Virus record (IMG/VR): IMGVR_UViG_3300037508_001640
Coordinates: 1 to 31,505 of that record
Reading direction: 5' to 3' (one strand)
DNA from: a virus
Length of the DNA: 31,505 nt
Of the stretch, positions 22,787 to 30,391 are shown piece after piece (within the stretch, counting starts at the first letter, position 1; each line of letters begins with the position of its first letter). The notes under the pieces were generated by a model. The model ran no database searches. It was not told the origin of the DNA and was given only the letters and a program-made list of their open reading frames with translations. The translations under genes and the position numbers were made by a program.

Positions 22787-23393
22787 GGGACCCCCACAAC
22801 GTGTAGCCGGCGTCGAGCGCCGTGCGCACGGCCTCGGAGAGCAGGTGCGAGGCGGCCGCGCGGGAGTACGACTGCCGCGAGCTGGAGCCGGAGAGCTGGT
22901 CCCCAGTCTTTCCGCGGTCCACCAGGTCGCGGACGGCGAGGGCCGCGATCGCCACGAGGTCTGGCGGGGGCGTGGCGAACCCCGCGACGTACACGACCCG
23001 GTTGGCGCGGGCGACGTGCGACCACGCAGTCGTCGACGCGGAGGTGAGCACGAGCTCGCCGGCGGACTCGATGACCTGGTAGTCGCTCGGGTCGACCAGG
23101 GCGTCCGTGCCGTACTCGAGGCCTGCGTCGACGTGCACGGTGGTCACGCTCACGATCGGGGCGATCGAGAGGCGCAGCACGCGATCGTCGAGGGCGGGCC
23201 GGCCCAGGTGCTCGGTGTACGTCGCGTCCTCGAGCGTGCGCGTGCCCGCGTCGTTCGGCGGGTACCCGCACCACGCTGCGAGCAGGCCGTCGATGCGGCT
23301 GCACAGCGTGGTCAGGAGGACGTTCTCCCCCGTGCCCACGAGGGACGGGTAGTGCTCGCGCACCTGGTCGGGCGTGACCAGGGCCACGGTCAC
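22776..23393 (-). CDS. Head-tail connector (gp6-like) protein
   Basis: A 205-residue protein from GTG 23393 (GTGA overlap). It opens with VTPDQVREHYPSLVGTGENV followed by LTTLCSRIDGLLAAWCGYPP, the start of gp6-type connectors: a short helix, then a helix ending in (W/Y)xG(Y/F). The centre has LSIAPIVSVTTVHVDAGLEY and WSHVARANRVVYVAGFATPP, also family-like, followed by a helix pair at the C-terminus (DLVAIAALAVRDLVDRGKTG). It would form the ring under the portal. Confidence 0.75.
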   Translation of the reverse strand: MTVALVTPDQVREHYPSLVGTGENVLLTTLCSRIDGLLAAWCGYPPNDAGTRTLEDATYTEHLGRPALDDRVLRLSIAPIVSVTTVHVDAGLEYGTDALVDPSDYQVIESAGELVLTSASTTAWSHVARANRVVYVAGFATPPPDLVAIAALAVRDLVDRGKTGDQLSGSSSRQSYSRAAASHLLSEAVRTALDAGYTLWGSRVG

Positions 23394-23845
23394 TCCACCC
23401 GGCGCAGGTCGAGCTCGGAGGCGTGCTGCACGAACAGGTACGTCGCGGTCTCCGGAGAGACCCGGACCTCGGCGCCGGGCGCGACCCACAGAGTGCCGCC
23501 GTCGAGGCCCGGACAGTTCGGCACCCGGAGGCCAAAGCGAAGGTGGCCGTCGGGGCGGACGCGCACGAGCGCATCGCGCAACGGCTCCGGGGCGGGCGCA
23601 GGCTTCGGGGCGGGCTCGGCGGCGGACGTGGACGCGTCGACCACCCCTCGAGGTGACGCGTCCTCGACCAGGGGCGGGGCAGGCTCCGGGGCGGGCGCAG
23701 GCTCCGGGGCGGGCGCAGGCTTCGGGGCGGGCTCGGCGGCGGACGTGGACGCGTCGACCACCCCTCGAGGTGACGCGTCCTCGACCAGGGGCGGGGCAGG
23801 CTTCGTCTCCGCCACGGGGGCGGTGGCGCGGGTGCTTCGGCCCAT
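23390..23845 (-). CDS. Capsid-adjacent Pro/Ala-rich protein carrying two SPRGV repeats
   Basis: A 151-residue protein from ATG 23845, between major capsid and connector. Residues 1-88 are a low-complexity Pro/Ala/Glu linker consisting of an exact duplication with a 39-residue period. Each copy includes EDASPRGVVDASTSAAEPAP, with the SPRGVVDAS core at 25-33 and 64-72. Residues 89-151 are a compact globular piece (LRDALVRVRPDGHLRFGLRV, then GGTLWVAPGAEVRVSPETAT and a short end). The position suits a head decoration or fibre protein; the function is not recognised. The linker shares its 32-bp core with the phage methyltransferase tail. Confidence 0.65.
   Translation of the reverse strand: MGRSTRATAPVAETKPAPPLVEDASPRGVVDASTSAAEPAPKPAPAPEPAPAPEPAPPLVEDASPRGVVDASTSAAEPAPKPAPAPEPLRDALVRVRPDGHLRFGLRVPNCPGLDGGTLWVAPGAEVRVSPETATYLFVQHASELDLRRVE
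23631..23662 (-). repeat. 32-bp SPRGV repeat, copy C
   Basis: Read on the minus strand: GACGCGTC, then ACCTCGAGGGGTGGTC, then GACGCGTC. The octamer palindrome is therefore at both ends. It encodes DASPRGVVDAS and matches copy A (7078-7109) at 31 of 32 positions. Confidence 0.92.
23748..23779 (-). repeat. 32-bp SPRGV repeat, copy D
   Basis: Identical to copy C and generated together with it by the 103-bp duplication. It is in the same frame and strand as copy C. Confidence 0.92.
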
Positions 23846-23863
23846 GACGGCCTCCGCGAACGG

Positions 23864-23880
23864 GGCGCGCTTGGCGCGCC
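23864..23880 (-). other. GC hairpin just after the major capsid gene
   Basis: GGCGCGC (23864-23870) and GCGCGCC (23874-23880) form a perfect seven-base stem with a three-base loop, placed five bases after the capsid stop on the transcribed strand. No T-run follows. It may reduce read-through or stabilise capsid mRNA; the function is inferred. Confidence 0.45.
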
Positions 23881-23885
23881 GCCGC

Positions 23886-25451
23886 TCAGGTCAGGGTGAG
23901 GTTGTAGCCGAAGGCCGCGACGGCCTGCGTGCTGGCGAGGCGCTTCGCGCGGAAGGTGTTCCGCTTCCGGCCCACCACGGTGACGGTGTTGTTCCGGATC
24001 TCGACGTCCTGCTCGACCGTCGCTCCCCGGCGCAGCCACTGGTGGTAGGTCGACCGGTCCACGACGAGGACGCCGGTGCGGTCGGTGGTGGTGTTGTCCC
24101 AGACGCCGCTCGCGTTCAGGTCGGCGGTGAGGGCGTAGCAGAGGCAGACCGGGAACCGGTTGTACAGGTAGCCGACCTGGTTCGGCAGCCCGAACTGGGT
24201 GGTGCTGCCGATCTTGCCGCTGAGCACCGCAGCGATGGCTCCGACCTTGTCGTAGGTCGAGAAGTCGGAGAGCTGGATGCCCTTCTTGAAGAACCACTCG
24301 GGGTTCATCAGGATCACGATCTTGCTCTGCCCGTCGGAGTCCATCAGCTGCTCGACGCCGAGGGTGTTGACGATCGACATCACCCCCGCGAGCGTCTGGG
24401 CGCTGTTCAGCGTGGCGGCCTTCGAGCCGCTGATCGCGCGGCGACGGAAGCCCTCCCACCGGCGGAGCTGGTGGGCCGTGTTGTTCGTCATGACCGCCAG
24501 GCGCCCCCGAACGTTCCAGGACGCCAGCGCATCCTGCGACCCGGCGACATGGCCGTTCACGTTGGTGTTGTCGTCGGCGAACGCCATCGCGCCCGCCATG
24601 TCGCTCGCCAGCATCGGGAGGATCGCGAGGATGGCGTCCTCCTCGGCGTCCCGATCGACCTGGGCCGCGACCGCGGTGTGACCCACGGTCACGCTGTCCT
24701 CGCCGTCGCCGAGGCTCGACTTGGTGTCGTTCGACGGGTCGTCGCTGCTGGGCACCGCACGAGCGAACGCCTGCAGGTGGCCGGACAGGTACGGGAGCTT
24801 GAGCGTCCCGCCCGGGTGGTCCATCACGTCGAACATGCTGGACATGTTGTTCTGCGCCAGCACCTCGCGCTCGAACTCGGGGCTGGTGCGGGTCGGCATG
24901 AACGCCGAGCCGACGCCGGACGAGTTCGAGAAGATGCGCGCGATGGGCGCCGGCAGGGCGCGGAGGGCGCGGTCGACCTCCCAGTCGCAGCGGGGGGTCC
25001 ACAGGTCCGGGCTGTCGATCGGCAGCTTGCGCGCGGCCGACAGGATCCGGCGGACGAGGCCGCGCTTCTCGACGGCCACCTGCAGGTGGCGCTGCGAGGC
25101 GTCGAGCGGGTTGGGGTCGTCCACCAGGCCGAACACGAAGCCCTGGCCGCGCTCGGTCTTGTGGCCGATCAGGCGCACCACGGCGTTCCCGCCGGTCTCC
25201 TGCTTCACGTAGCAGTGGGCGTTCGCCTTGACGTGCTCCGGGTTCACGTAGGTGTAGAACGAGCTCTCGCCGTGCTCGCCCTCCGAGGACCGGTTCGTCG
25301 CCAGGTTGAGCTGCGCGATCTTCTGGTTGAGGTCGGCGAGCGAGGTCTGCACGGCGGCGATGGCCGTCGCGTTCGCGGTCCCGTTGGCCTTCATGGCCTC
25401 CAGGTCGGCCGTCAGCTTCTCGCGCTGGGCCTTGATCTCGGCTTCGGTCAT
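23886..25451 (-). CDS. HK97-type major capsid protein
   Basis: A 521-residue protein from ATG 25451 (ATGA overlap). The first 50 residues are a charged helix (IKAQREKLTADLEAMKANGT and beyond), like the scaffolding delta domain removed by the prohead protease. FMPTRTSPEFEREVLAQNNM, then GGTLKLPYLSGHLQAFA and EDSVTVGHTAVAAQVDRDAE, match the start and E-loop/A-domain order of HK97-fold capsids. MLASDMAGAMAFADDNTNVN follows as the spine helix and sub-unit insert. It is longer than HK97 gp5 (385 residues), so extra domains are likely. Placed after protease and portal as usual. Confidence 0.9.
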   Translation of the reverse strand: MTEAEIKAQREKLTADLEAMKANGTANATAIAAVQTSLADLNQKIAQLNLATNRSSEGEHGESSFYTYVNPEHVKANAHCYVKQETGGNAVVRLIGHKTERGQGFVFGLVDDPNPLDASQRHLQVAVEKRGLVRRILSAARKLPIDSPDLWTPRCDWEVDRALRALPAPIARIFSNSSGVGSAFMPTRTSPEFEREVLAQNNMSSMFDVMDHPGGTLKLPYLSGHLQAFARAVPSSDDPSNDTKSSLGDGEDSVTVGHTAVAAQVDRDAEEDAILAILPMLASDMAGAMAFADDNTNVNGHVAGSQDALASWNVRGRLAVMTNNTAHQLRRWEGFRRRAISGSKAATLNSAQTLAGVMSIVNTLGVEQLMDSDGQSKIVILMNPEWFFKKGIQLSDFSTYDKVGAIAAVLSGKIGSTTQFGLPNQVGYLYNRFPVCLCYALTADLNASGVWDNTTTDRTGVLVVDRSTYHQWLRRGATVEQDVEIRNNTVTVVGRKRNTFRAKRLASTQAVAAFGYNLTLT

Positions 25452-26305
25452 GGCGTCGCTCCGGAGGGAAAGAGGAAGTCGAGGCCGTCACCGAGCAGAG
25501 CGCGGCGGGCCGGTGGTGGTGCCGGTGGGTCGGCGGGGCGGGACTCGAACCAGCCGACGACCTTCCGGAGGGCGGCTTGGTCGCGCTTCACCAGCTCGAC
25601 GAGCTCGTCGGAGGTGTGGCGGGGCGTGGTCTCACGGGCGACGGTGATCGCCTTGAGCAGCGGGTCGTCGAGCGTGGCCAGGTGCTCGCTCAGCTCCAAG
25701 GCCTTCCCGCTGCCGTCCCGCGACGGGCGATGGAGCGCGCCCGGGTTCATCGGGATCGAGGCCGAGCTGAATTCGAGGAGCTCGTTCTTCTCGTAGAGCA
25801 GGCCGGCCCATTCGTACTCGCCCCACGGCGTGGCCATCTTCGCCGGCGTCCGGTACGCCTCGTGGTCGGTGGGCAGCTTGTCCCGGCGGGTGATGGCGCC
25901 CGAGCGGAAGCCCACCGATCCCGCGGAGCGGAAGCCCGAGAGGTGCTGGTGCCCGACGCTGCGCACCAGGGGGTCGGGGTTCTCGAGGTCCCAGCGCACC
26001 AGGATCTCGAGGTTCTTCGTGTCCGCGGGTACGCTGGACTTCTCGCCGCGCCCGACCACCCGACCACCGTAGTGGTTGTCCAGGATGATCGGGTTGCTGC
26101 GGTAGTTCGCGAGCCGCCAGTCCTGGCGCACCACGTCGAGCGCGCGGTCTTCGGCCGGCGTGGACGCGATGAACAGGGTGGTGCGCGCGTTGGCGTCGCT
26201 CGCGCCGGCGCGCACCTCCCAGGCGTTGACCAGGTCGTCCCCGTCGCCCAGGAAGAACCGTGCGACCCACGGCGGCGGCGCCTCGAGCTCGTCGTCGTCG
26301 TTCAC
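25448..26305 (-). CDS. HK97-type prohead protease
   Basis: A 285-residue protein from GTG 26305 (GTGA overlap). PIILDNHYGGRVVGRG contains the likely catalytic His78, and GFRSAGSVGFRSG the likely catalytic Ser130 within the S(V/I)GF motif. LLEFSSASIPMNPGAL (from about 176) is the conserved E.S..S.P.NP.A strand of the family. The enzyme cleaves the capsid delta domain during maturation. A C-terminal 90-residue helical tail rich in charged and Pro residues may be self-cleaved. The portal-protease-capsid order is standard. Confidence 0.85.
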   Translation of the reverse strand: MNDDDELEAPPPWVARFFLGDGDDLVNAWEVRAGASDANARTTLFIASTPAEDRALDVVRQDWRLANYRSNPIILDNHYGGRVVGRGEKSSVPADTKNLEILVRWDLENPDPLVRSVGHQHLSGFRSAGSVGFRSGAITRRDKLPTDHEAYRTPAKMATPWGEYEWAGLLYEKNELLEFSSASIPMNPGALHRPSRDGSGKALELSEHLATLDDPLLKAITVARETTPRHTSDELVELVKRDQAALRKVVGWFESRPADPPAPPPARRALLGDGLDFLFPSGATP

Positions 26306-27825
26306 GCGGCCTCCCTTGCGCCGACCATGGCGGCGATGCGGCGGGCGCGGTCGGTGCCGAAGGCGCGCAGCTCGAGGAGCGACACGTCGGCGCCGGCGCT
26401 GCGCACGGCCTCGTCGGTGATGGCGGCGAACTCGTCGGCCCACCGGGCAGCGTCGGTCACGCCGCCGCGCTCGAGCACCGCCCGCAGGATGGCCGTCTCA
26501 CTGCGCTGCAGGAGGGACGCGTCGGCCCCGGCCGCGGCGGTGTACCGCTCGGCAGCGCCGCGCAGGTACACGCCGACCGCGAGCTCGAGGCTGCGACGGT
26601 CGCCCTGGTACCCGTCCTCGGACTCGGTGCGCGGCGCGGTGGAGGCGCCGGAGCCCGCGGCGCTGCTCGGCATCTTCGGGGCCTCGTCGAAGCCCTCGTA
26701 CGCGGCGGCCTCGTTCGGATCCGCTCCCAGCGCTGCCCAGCCCTGCACGCGGGCCATGCGCTCGGAGTACGAGACCTGCAGCGCCTCGACGTTCGAGAAG
26801 TCGAGCTCGATGCGCACGCCGGGGGCGCAGAGCTGGGAGAACGCGTCCGACCACTCCGAGGCCTTCCGGACGATGCTGGACCAGTAGGTGCGGGCCTGCT
26901 GGCGGTCGGTGCCGTAGTTCGCGGTGACCAGGCCCGCGCGCTGGGGGGTGACCTCGAACAGCGCGAGGATGGTGTCGCGCAGCTTCTCGTCGCGGGCCTC
27001 GAAGGGGAAGTCTTTCGGGTTCCAGCTGATCGGCGTGGCGGTGACGCCGTGCCCGACCACCATGGCGCCGATGCCGGACCGCATGGCGTCGATCCAGCGC
27101 CCGAGGATGTCCTTGCGGACCTTGTCGTCCACAGGGCCGGTGGTCGAGAAGAACACGTCGGGGCGACCGGTCTTCGCCTGCGCCGCCACGAGCTCGCGGG
27201 CCGCGAGGTTCGTGACGAGGTCGTCGTGCAGGCACCGGACCACCGACTCGCCGAGCACCGACTGCGCGGTGTCGCGCCAGCTCGTGCCCCGGACGAACAC
27301 CACGTCGCCAGCAGGGATCGTGTGGACGTCCCGGGACGGGGTCGACGTGTCCGTGTACCGGAACGCGGAGATCAGACCGAGCTTGCCGGTGAGCAGCTCC
27401 ACGTGGTGCGGGTGCAGGCGGATCGCCAGCACGGGGTACGGGCCGACGCCTGCGCGCCAGGCGGCGAGGCCGGGCACCCACAGGTAGGAGTTGCCGGTGA
27501 CCTGGCGGTCGAGAGAGAGCTGCGCGAACAGCAGCGTGCCGGTCATGCCTGGCGATGGGTTGCGCAGCAGCGCGAGCGCCGGGTCGTCCACGAGGTCGCG
27601 CCGCTTGCCCTGGCGCCGCACCGCCACGAGGGGCTGCCCTGCGAGGTCCCAGGCCACGGCGTTCGCGCAGACCCAGACCCAGGGGAACCGCGCGATGGTC
27701 GAGAGCGCCTGCTCGGCGCTGTACTCGGGCAGCACCCGCTGGCTGCCCGCGGAGCTCACCACCAGCCCGGGCAGCATGGCCCGGGACTCCCACCACGTCG
27801 CGATCCGGCGGAGGAACTCTCTCAC
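26302..27825 (-). CDS. HK97-type portal protein
   Basis: A 507-residue protein if GTG 27825 is used (MREFLRRIATWWESRAM); the ATG sixteen codons in, preceded by GGTGGGAG, is a reasonable alternative. Family features are RFPWVWVCANAVAWDLAGQP near the start, LLRNPSPGMTGTLLFAQLSL followed by DRQVTGNSYLW, and VFVRGTSWRDTAQSVLGESV. Further on come the GVTATPISWNPKDFPFEARD segment and TILALFEVTPQRAGL. The C-terminal 150 residues add a helical extension. It forms the dodecameric DNA gate of the head, between terminase and protease genes. Confidence 0.88.
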   Translation of the reverse strand: MREFLRRIATWWESRAMLPGLVVSSAGSQRVLPEYSAEQALSTIARFPWVWVCANAVAWDLAGQPLVAVRRQGKRRDLVDDPALALLRNPSPGMTGTLLFAQLSLDRQVTGNSYLWVPGLAAWRAGVGPYPVLAIRLHPHHVELLTGKLGLISAFRYTDTSTPSRDVHTIPAGDVVFVRGTSWRDTAQSVLGESVVRCLHDDLVTNLAARELVAAQAKTGRPDVFFSTTGPVDDKVRKDILGRWIDAMRSGIGAMVVGHGVTATPISWNPKDFPFEARDEKLRDTILALFEVTPQRAGLVTANYGTDRQQARTYWSSIVRKASEWSDAFSQLCAPGVRIELDFSNVEALQVSYSERMARVQGWAALGADPNEAAAYEGFDEAPKMPSSAAGSGASTAPRTESEDGYQGDRRSLELAVGVYLRGAAERYTAAAGADASLLQRSETAILRAVLERGGVTDAARWADEFAAITDEAVRSAGADVSLLELRAFGTDRARRIAAMVGAREAA

Positions 27826-27872
27826 AGGCCAGTCGTACGCCGTGCCTCTGGACGCGGGGTGTCCGCGCTCGG

Positions 27873-29321
27873 TCAGTACCCGCCGAGCTCGCGGAGCCCC
27901 ATCAGGCCGTACCGGAGGGCGTCGAGCGCGTGGTCGTTCTTCTTGACGGGCACGTCGTCCTTCCGGTTCGGATCCCACACGTAGTCGGGGAACTCCCGGA
28001 TCAGGTTCACGCACCGGCGAGAGACCTTCAGCCGGGGGCGGTTGTCCTTCTGGAGCCGCAGCCGATCCTTGACCTCGTCGATCCCCGCCTTCACCTCGCG
28101 GTTGGCGAGCGCGAACAGGACCCCGTGAGCGGCGAACGTGGCGATCGCCTCCTCGCCGCTCGGGTCCGCCCACCCGCACTGGACGGACTGCCCACGCTCC
28201 CGCTCGGCGGCGATGGCGCCATGCTCGTCCCAGGTGCGCTCGGCCTCGTAGTGCTCGTCGTAGACGTAGACGGTGTCGTCGTCCCCCACCGCGAGCCACA
28301 GGACGCAGGTGGGCACCCGGAGGCCGAAGTCGGCGCAGCGGTACCTCGGCCAGTCGGCGGGGATCTCGAAGTCCTCGGGGTCGTACACGTGGCCCGGCCC
28401 GAACCGCGTCCCGTCGCCTGGCGCCCAGGCCTGGTACACGGCGCCGCTCCTCGAGCGGAACTGGCCGTGGCGGCGCTGCGCCACCGCGTCGGCGTCAAGC
28501 CCGGCGAACAGCGCCTCGAAGAACTCCCGGGGGAGGTGCGGGTTGTCGAGGGTGTCGAGGGTGTAGATCCGGACACCGGGCTGCTCCTTGCCCGTGAAGT
28601 ACCGGTCGTACATCCACGTGAGGCCGGCGAGCGGCGTCATCGAGATCACGACCAGGCCGCGCTGGTCGGCCACGCGCAGCAGGCACTCGTCGAGAATTCC
28701 CTGCCCCTCCTCCCCGAGCGGCTCCTCGTCGATCCCCACGAACCTCAGGGACACGCCCTGGAACGACTTCCGCTTCTGGTCCAGCGACTTGAACCAGATC
28801 TTGGCGGGCTCGTCGTACCCGGGCACCCGGATGGTGAGGAGGGCCTCACCCTTCCCGTTCCGGTTCGTCCACTCCTTGCCCTCGCCGATCCGCTCGTCGA
28901 TGTCCGGGCGGTGGTAGCGCATCGAGTCGGAGCTCGACTGCGCGACGAGGAACACCTCGGCGGGCCCCGGGGGGATGGTGTTGGGAAGCCCGTTCTGCCT
29001 GCACCACTCGACGACTGCGGGGTGGTCGCCGCCGAGGGCGTGCGCCACGAGCATGTCGAGCATGCCGGAGGTCTTCCCGCTCCGGTTCCCCCCGACGATG
29101 ATGCCCAGGCTCGGCGCGAGCATGGCGCCGGCGACGGCCCGGCGCTGGTCGCAGGCGGCGCGTTCGGCGTCCCACAGGATCGAGACCGACAGCGGCCACC
29201 TGGCGCCCACCTGGTCCAGCCACTCGAGGTCGGCGGCCTGGTCCTGGACGAGCAGCGCCTCGAGCTCCGGATCGTTCGGGTCGTACCCGAGCTCGATGAG
29301 CTCGTCGTCGAGGTCGCTCAC
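27873..29321 (-). CDS. terL: Terminase large subunit
   Basis: A 482-residue packaging motor from GTG 29321 (GTGA overlap with the small subunit). Walker A is GNRSGKT at 78-84; Walker B is LRFVGIDEE at 192-200 with Asp198 and Glu199/Glu200. VVISMTPLAGLTWMYDRY after it is the coupling motif region. The C-terminal nuclease has acidic residues Asp331 in CADFG, Asp386 in GWADPSG and Asp463/Asp467 in KKNDHALDALRYG, the normal RNase H-like set. The length is typical. The enzyme packages DNA into the prohead through the portal encoded next. Confidence 0.93.
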   Translation of the reverse strand: MSDLDDELIELGYDPNDPELEALLVQDQAADLEWLDQVGARWPLSVSILWDAERAACDQRRAVAGAMLAPSLGIIVGGNRSGKTSGMLDMLVAHALGGDHPAVVEWCRQNGLPNTIPPGPAEVFLVAQSSSDSMRYHRPDIDERIGEGKEWTNRNGKGEALLTIRVPGYDEPAKIWFKSLDQKRKSFQGVSLRFVGIDEEPLGEEGQGILDECLLRVADQRGLVVISMTPLAGLTWMYDRYFTGKEQPGVRIYTLDTLDNPHLPREFFEALFAGLDADAVAQRRHGQFRSRSGAVYQAWAPGDGTRFGPGHVYDPEDFEIPADWPRYRCADFGLRVPTCVLWLAVGDDDTVYVYDEHYEAERTWDEHGAIAAERERGQSVQCGWADPSGEEAIATFAAHGVLFALANREVKAGIDEVKDRLRLQKDNRPRLKVSRRCVNLIREFPDYVWDPNRKDDVPVKKNDHALDALRYGLMGLRELGGY

Positions 29322-29887
29322 AGCGTCCTCGTGCGGGGGTCCTGCGCCTGCAGCCGGCGAGCCCGCAGCCGCTCGAGCAGCGACGCGCGCTTCGCGGCCG
29401 CCTCGGCCACCGCCGCGGGCGTCCGGTCGATCGAGCGCACCTTCTGTCGGTCGGCCCGGGCCTCGTCGAGCTCGTCGCGCACGGCGCGCAGCTCGGCGTG
29501 CAGCTTGCTCACCAGGGCGGGCTTGCCCTGGGCGCGCACCCACCGGATGTCGGCGTCGAGCTCGATCAGCTCGCCCTCGAGCCAGGCCACGCGGTCGAGC
29601 TGCGCGACCTCGGGGCGGAGCTCGGGGCGCGGGACCTTCGGGCCGCTGTCCTCCTCCGGGTCGTCGTCGCCCTCAAGCGCCCCCGGCGGCGTCGAGGTGT
29701 GCTTCGGCGGGGCAGCAGGCTCCCCTCGCCGCCTGGCCTGGTGGGCCCACTGCCGGACGCGGTTCCCGTGGCGGAGGCGGTCGGAGGGAGAGGCGTCGGG
29801 CCAGAAGTGGTCGACCGCGTCTGCCGGCGTGCGACGGGTCCGGACCAGCCACGCGAGCACCTCAGCCTGGGTCGGATCTGCCGCCAC
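29318..29887 (-). CDS. Putative terminase small subunit
   Basis: A 189-residue protein from GTG 29887. The N-terminal 55 residues form an HTH-like unit (QAEVLAWLVRTRRTPADAVD, HFWPDASPSDRLRHGNRVRQ). An acidic Pro-rich linker follows, then a coiled-coil C-terminal half (VAWLEGELIELDADIRWVRA, LVSKLHAELRAVRDELDEAR). HTH plus oligomerising helices, immediately upstream of the large subunit with GTGA overlap, is the small-terminase plan. The family itself is too diverse for certainty. Confidence 0.65.
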   Translation of the reverse strand: MAADPTQAEVLAWLVRTRRTPADAVDHFWPDASPSDRLRHGNRVRQWAHQARRRGEPAAPPKHTSTPPGALEGDDDPEEDSGPKVPRPELRPEVAQLDRVAWLEGELIELDADIRWVRAQGKPALVSKLHAELRAVRDELDEARADRQKVRSIDRTPAAVAEAAAKRASLLERLRARRLQAQDPRTRTL

Positions 29888-29986
29888 GGTCCGGCCTCAC
29901 AGGGGCCATAACGGCCGTGGCGCAGATGGGAGAGCGAAACGGACGTGGTCCCATGGATCCTGGGTGTTGGTGAAATCCGCACGCGC
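29888..29986 (-). promoter_or_regulatory. 99-base gap before the terminase genes, possible late promoter/operator
   Basis: It is one of the few clear gaps in the minus-strand operon and separates the double-HTH gene from the terminases. It contains an imperfect dyad centred on GGCCATAACGGCC (29904-29916), flanked by CAC and GTG, and the stretch CCCATGGATCCTGGG downstream. No consensus -35/-10 pair is convincing. A promoter or operator is suggested by position only. Confidence 0.3.
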
Positions 29987-30391
29987 TCAAGGGGCCTCCA
30001 CCACGGAGCGCCACCACGTGCGGCACGCGTCGTCGTCGGCCCACCAGGGCTGGTGGGTGCGGGGGACGCCATGGCGCGCCCGCCACCGGCGGAGGGTACG
30101 GGGCGGCACCCCGATCACCCGCGCCGCCTGTTTCCAGCCGATCACGGGAGCCGTGGACACGGAGCGGCCAGAAGCGGCCAGAAGCGGCCGCGGGCTCTCG
30201 GCGGACACCCGAAGCACCTTCGCGGCCTGGTCGAGGAGGGCGGGCGACACCGTCTGGCCCGCGAGGAGCCGGCGCACCGTCCGCTCGTGCACACCGAGCC
30301 GGATCGCCAGGTCTTTCGGGGCGAGCTGACGACGCTGCGCCGCCTCGCGCACGAGGTCGAGGAGCTGGGCGATGGCGGCCGCGAGGTTCAC
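29987..30391 (-). CDS. Double HTH DNA-binding protein
   Basis: A 134-residue protein from GTG 30391 (GTGA overlap). Residues about 22-48 are an XRE/Cro-like HTH (LAPKDLAIRLGVHERTVRRL, followed by LAGQTVSP). Residues about 91-112 are an excisionase/MerR-like HTH (GWKQAARVIGVPPRTLRRWR) ending in RHGVPRT. A Ser/Pro/Arg linker joins them. It could bind DNA as a transcriptional regulator of the late genes or near the packaging site, since the gap after it precedes the terminases. It is not a typical lysogeny repressor: no peptidase or dimer domain is visible. Confidence 0.65.
   Translation of the reverse strand: MNLAAAIAQLLDLVREAAQRRQLAPKDLAIRLGVHERTVRRLLAGQTVSPALLDQAAKVLRVSAESPRPLLAASGRSVSTAPVIGWKQAARVIGVPPRTLRRWRARHGVPRTHQPWWADDDACRTWWRSVVEAP
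30163..30190. repeat. Ten-base tandem repeat inside the double-HTH gene
   Basis: AGCGGCCAGA occurs twice in tandem (30163-30182) followed by AGCGGCCG. It falls in the linker between the two HTH units. Ten is not a multiple of three, so the copies are read in different frames; change of copy number would shift the frame of the second HTH. Confidence 0.7.

Larger units (their letters stand above)
23583..23802 (-). repeat. Perfect 103-bp direct duplication (117-bp period)
   Basis: Bases 23583-23685 and 23700-23802 are identical; the period of 117 bases is 39 codons, so the frame is kept. The spacer of 14 bases is itself similar low-complexity sequence. The duplicated unit carries one copy of the 32-bp SPRGV repeat. 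Confidence 0.95.

Noticed and set aside
23583-23802. CRISPR array
   Set aside because: Only two long units with a 14-base low-complexity spacer inside a coding gene; no repeat-spacer pattern or cas genes.
21889-25491. A 1200-residue open frame on the minus strand across capsid and connector genes
   Set aside because: It lies out of frame over five well-supported structural genes, is Arg/Pro/Ala-rich and has no domain; it is a by-product of high G+C.
22752-25796. A 1014-residue open frame on the plus strand opposite the capsid gene
   Set aside because: It is the antisense of the HK97-type capsid, connector and protease region, low complexity and without motifs.
26516-26523. GACGCGTC in the portal gene, encoding DAS, as a repeat remnant
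   Set aside because: Only the eight-base palindrome is present with no flanking similarity; it is expected by chance at this base composition.
29862-30086. A 74-residue minus-strand open frame in the gap before the terminases
   Set aside because: It overlaps both neighbouring genes in another frame, is Pro/Arg/Gly-rich and lacks a ribosome binding site.
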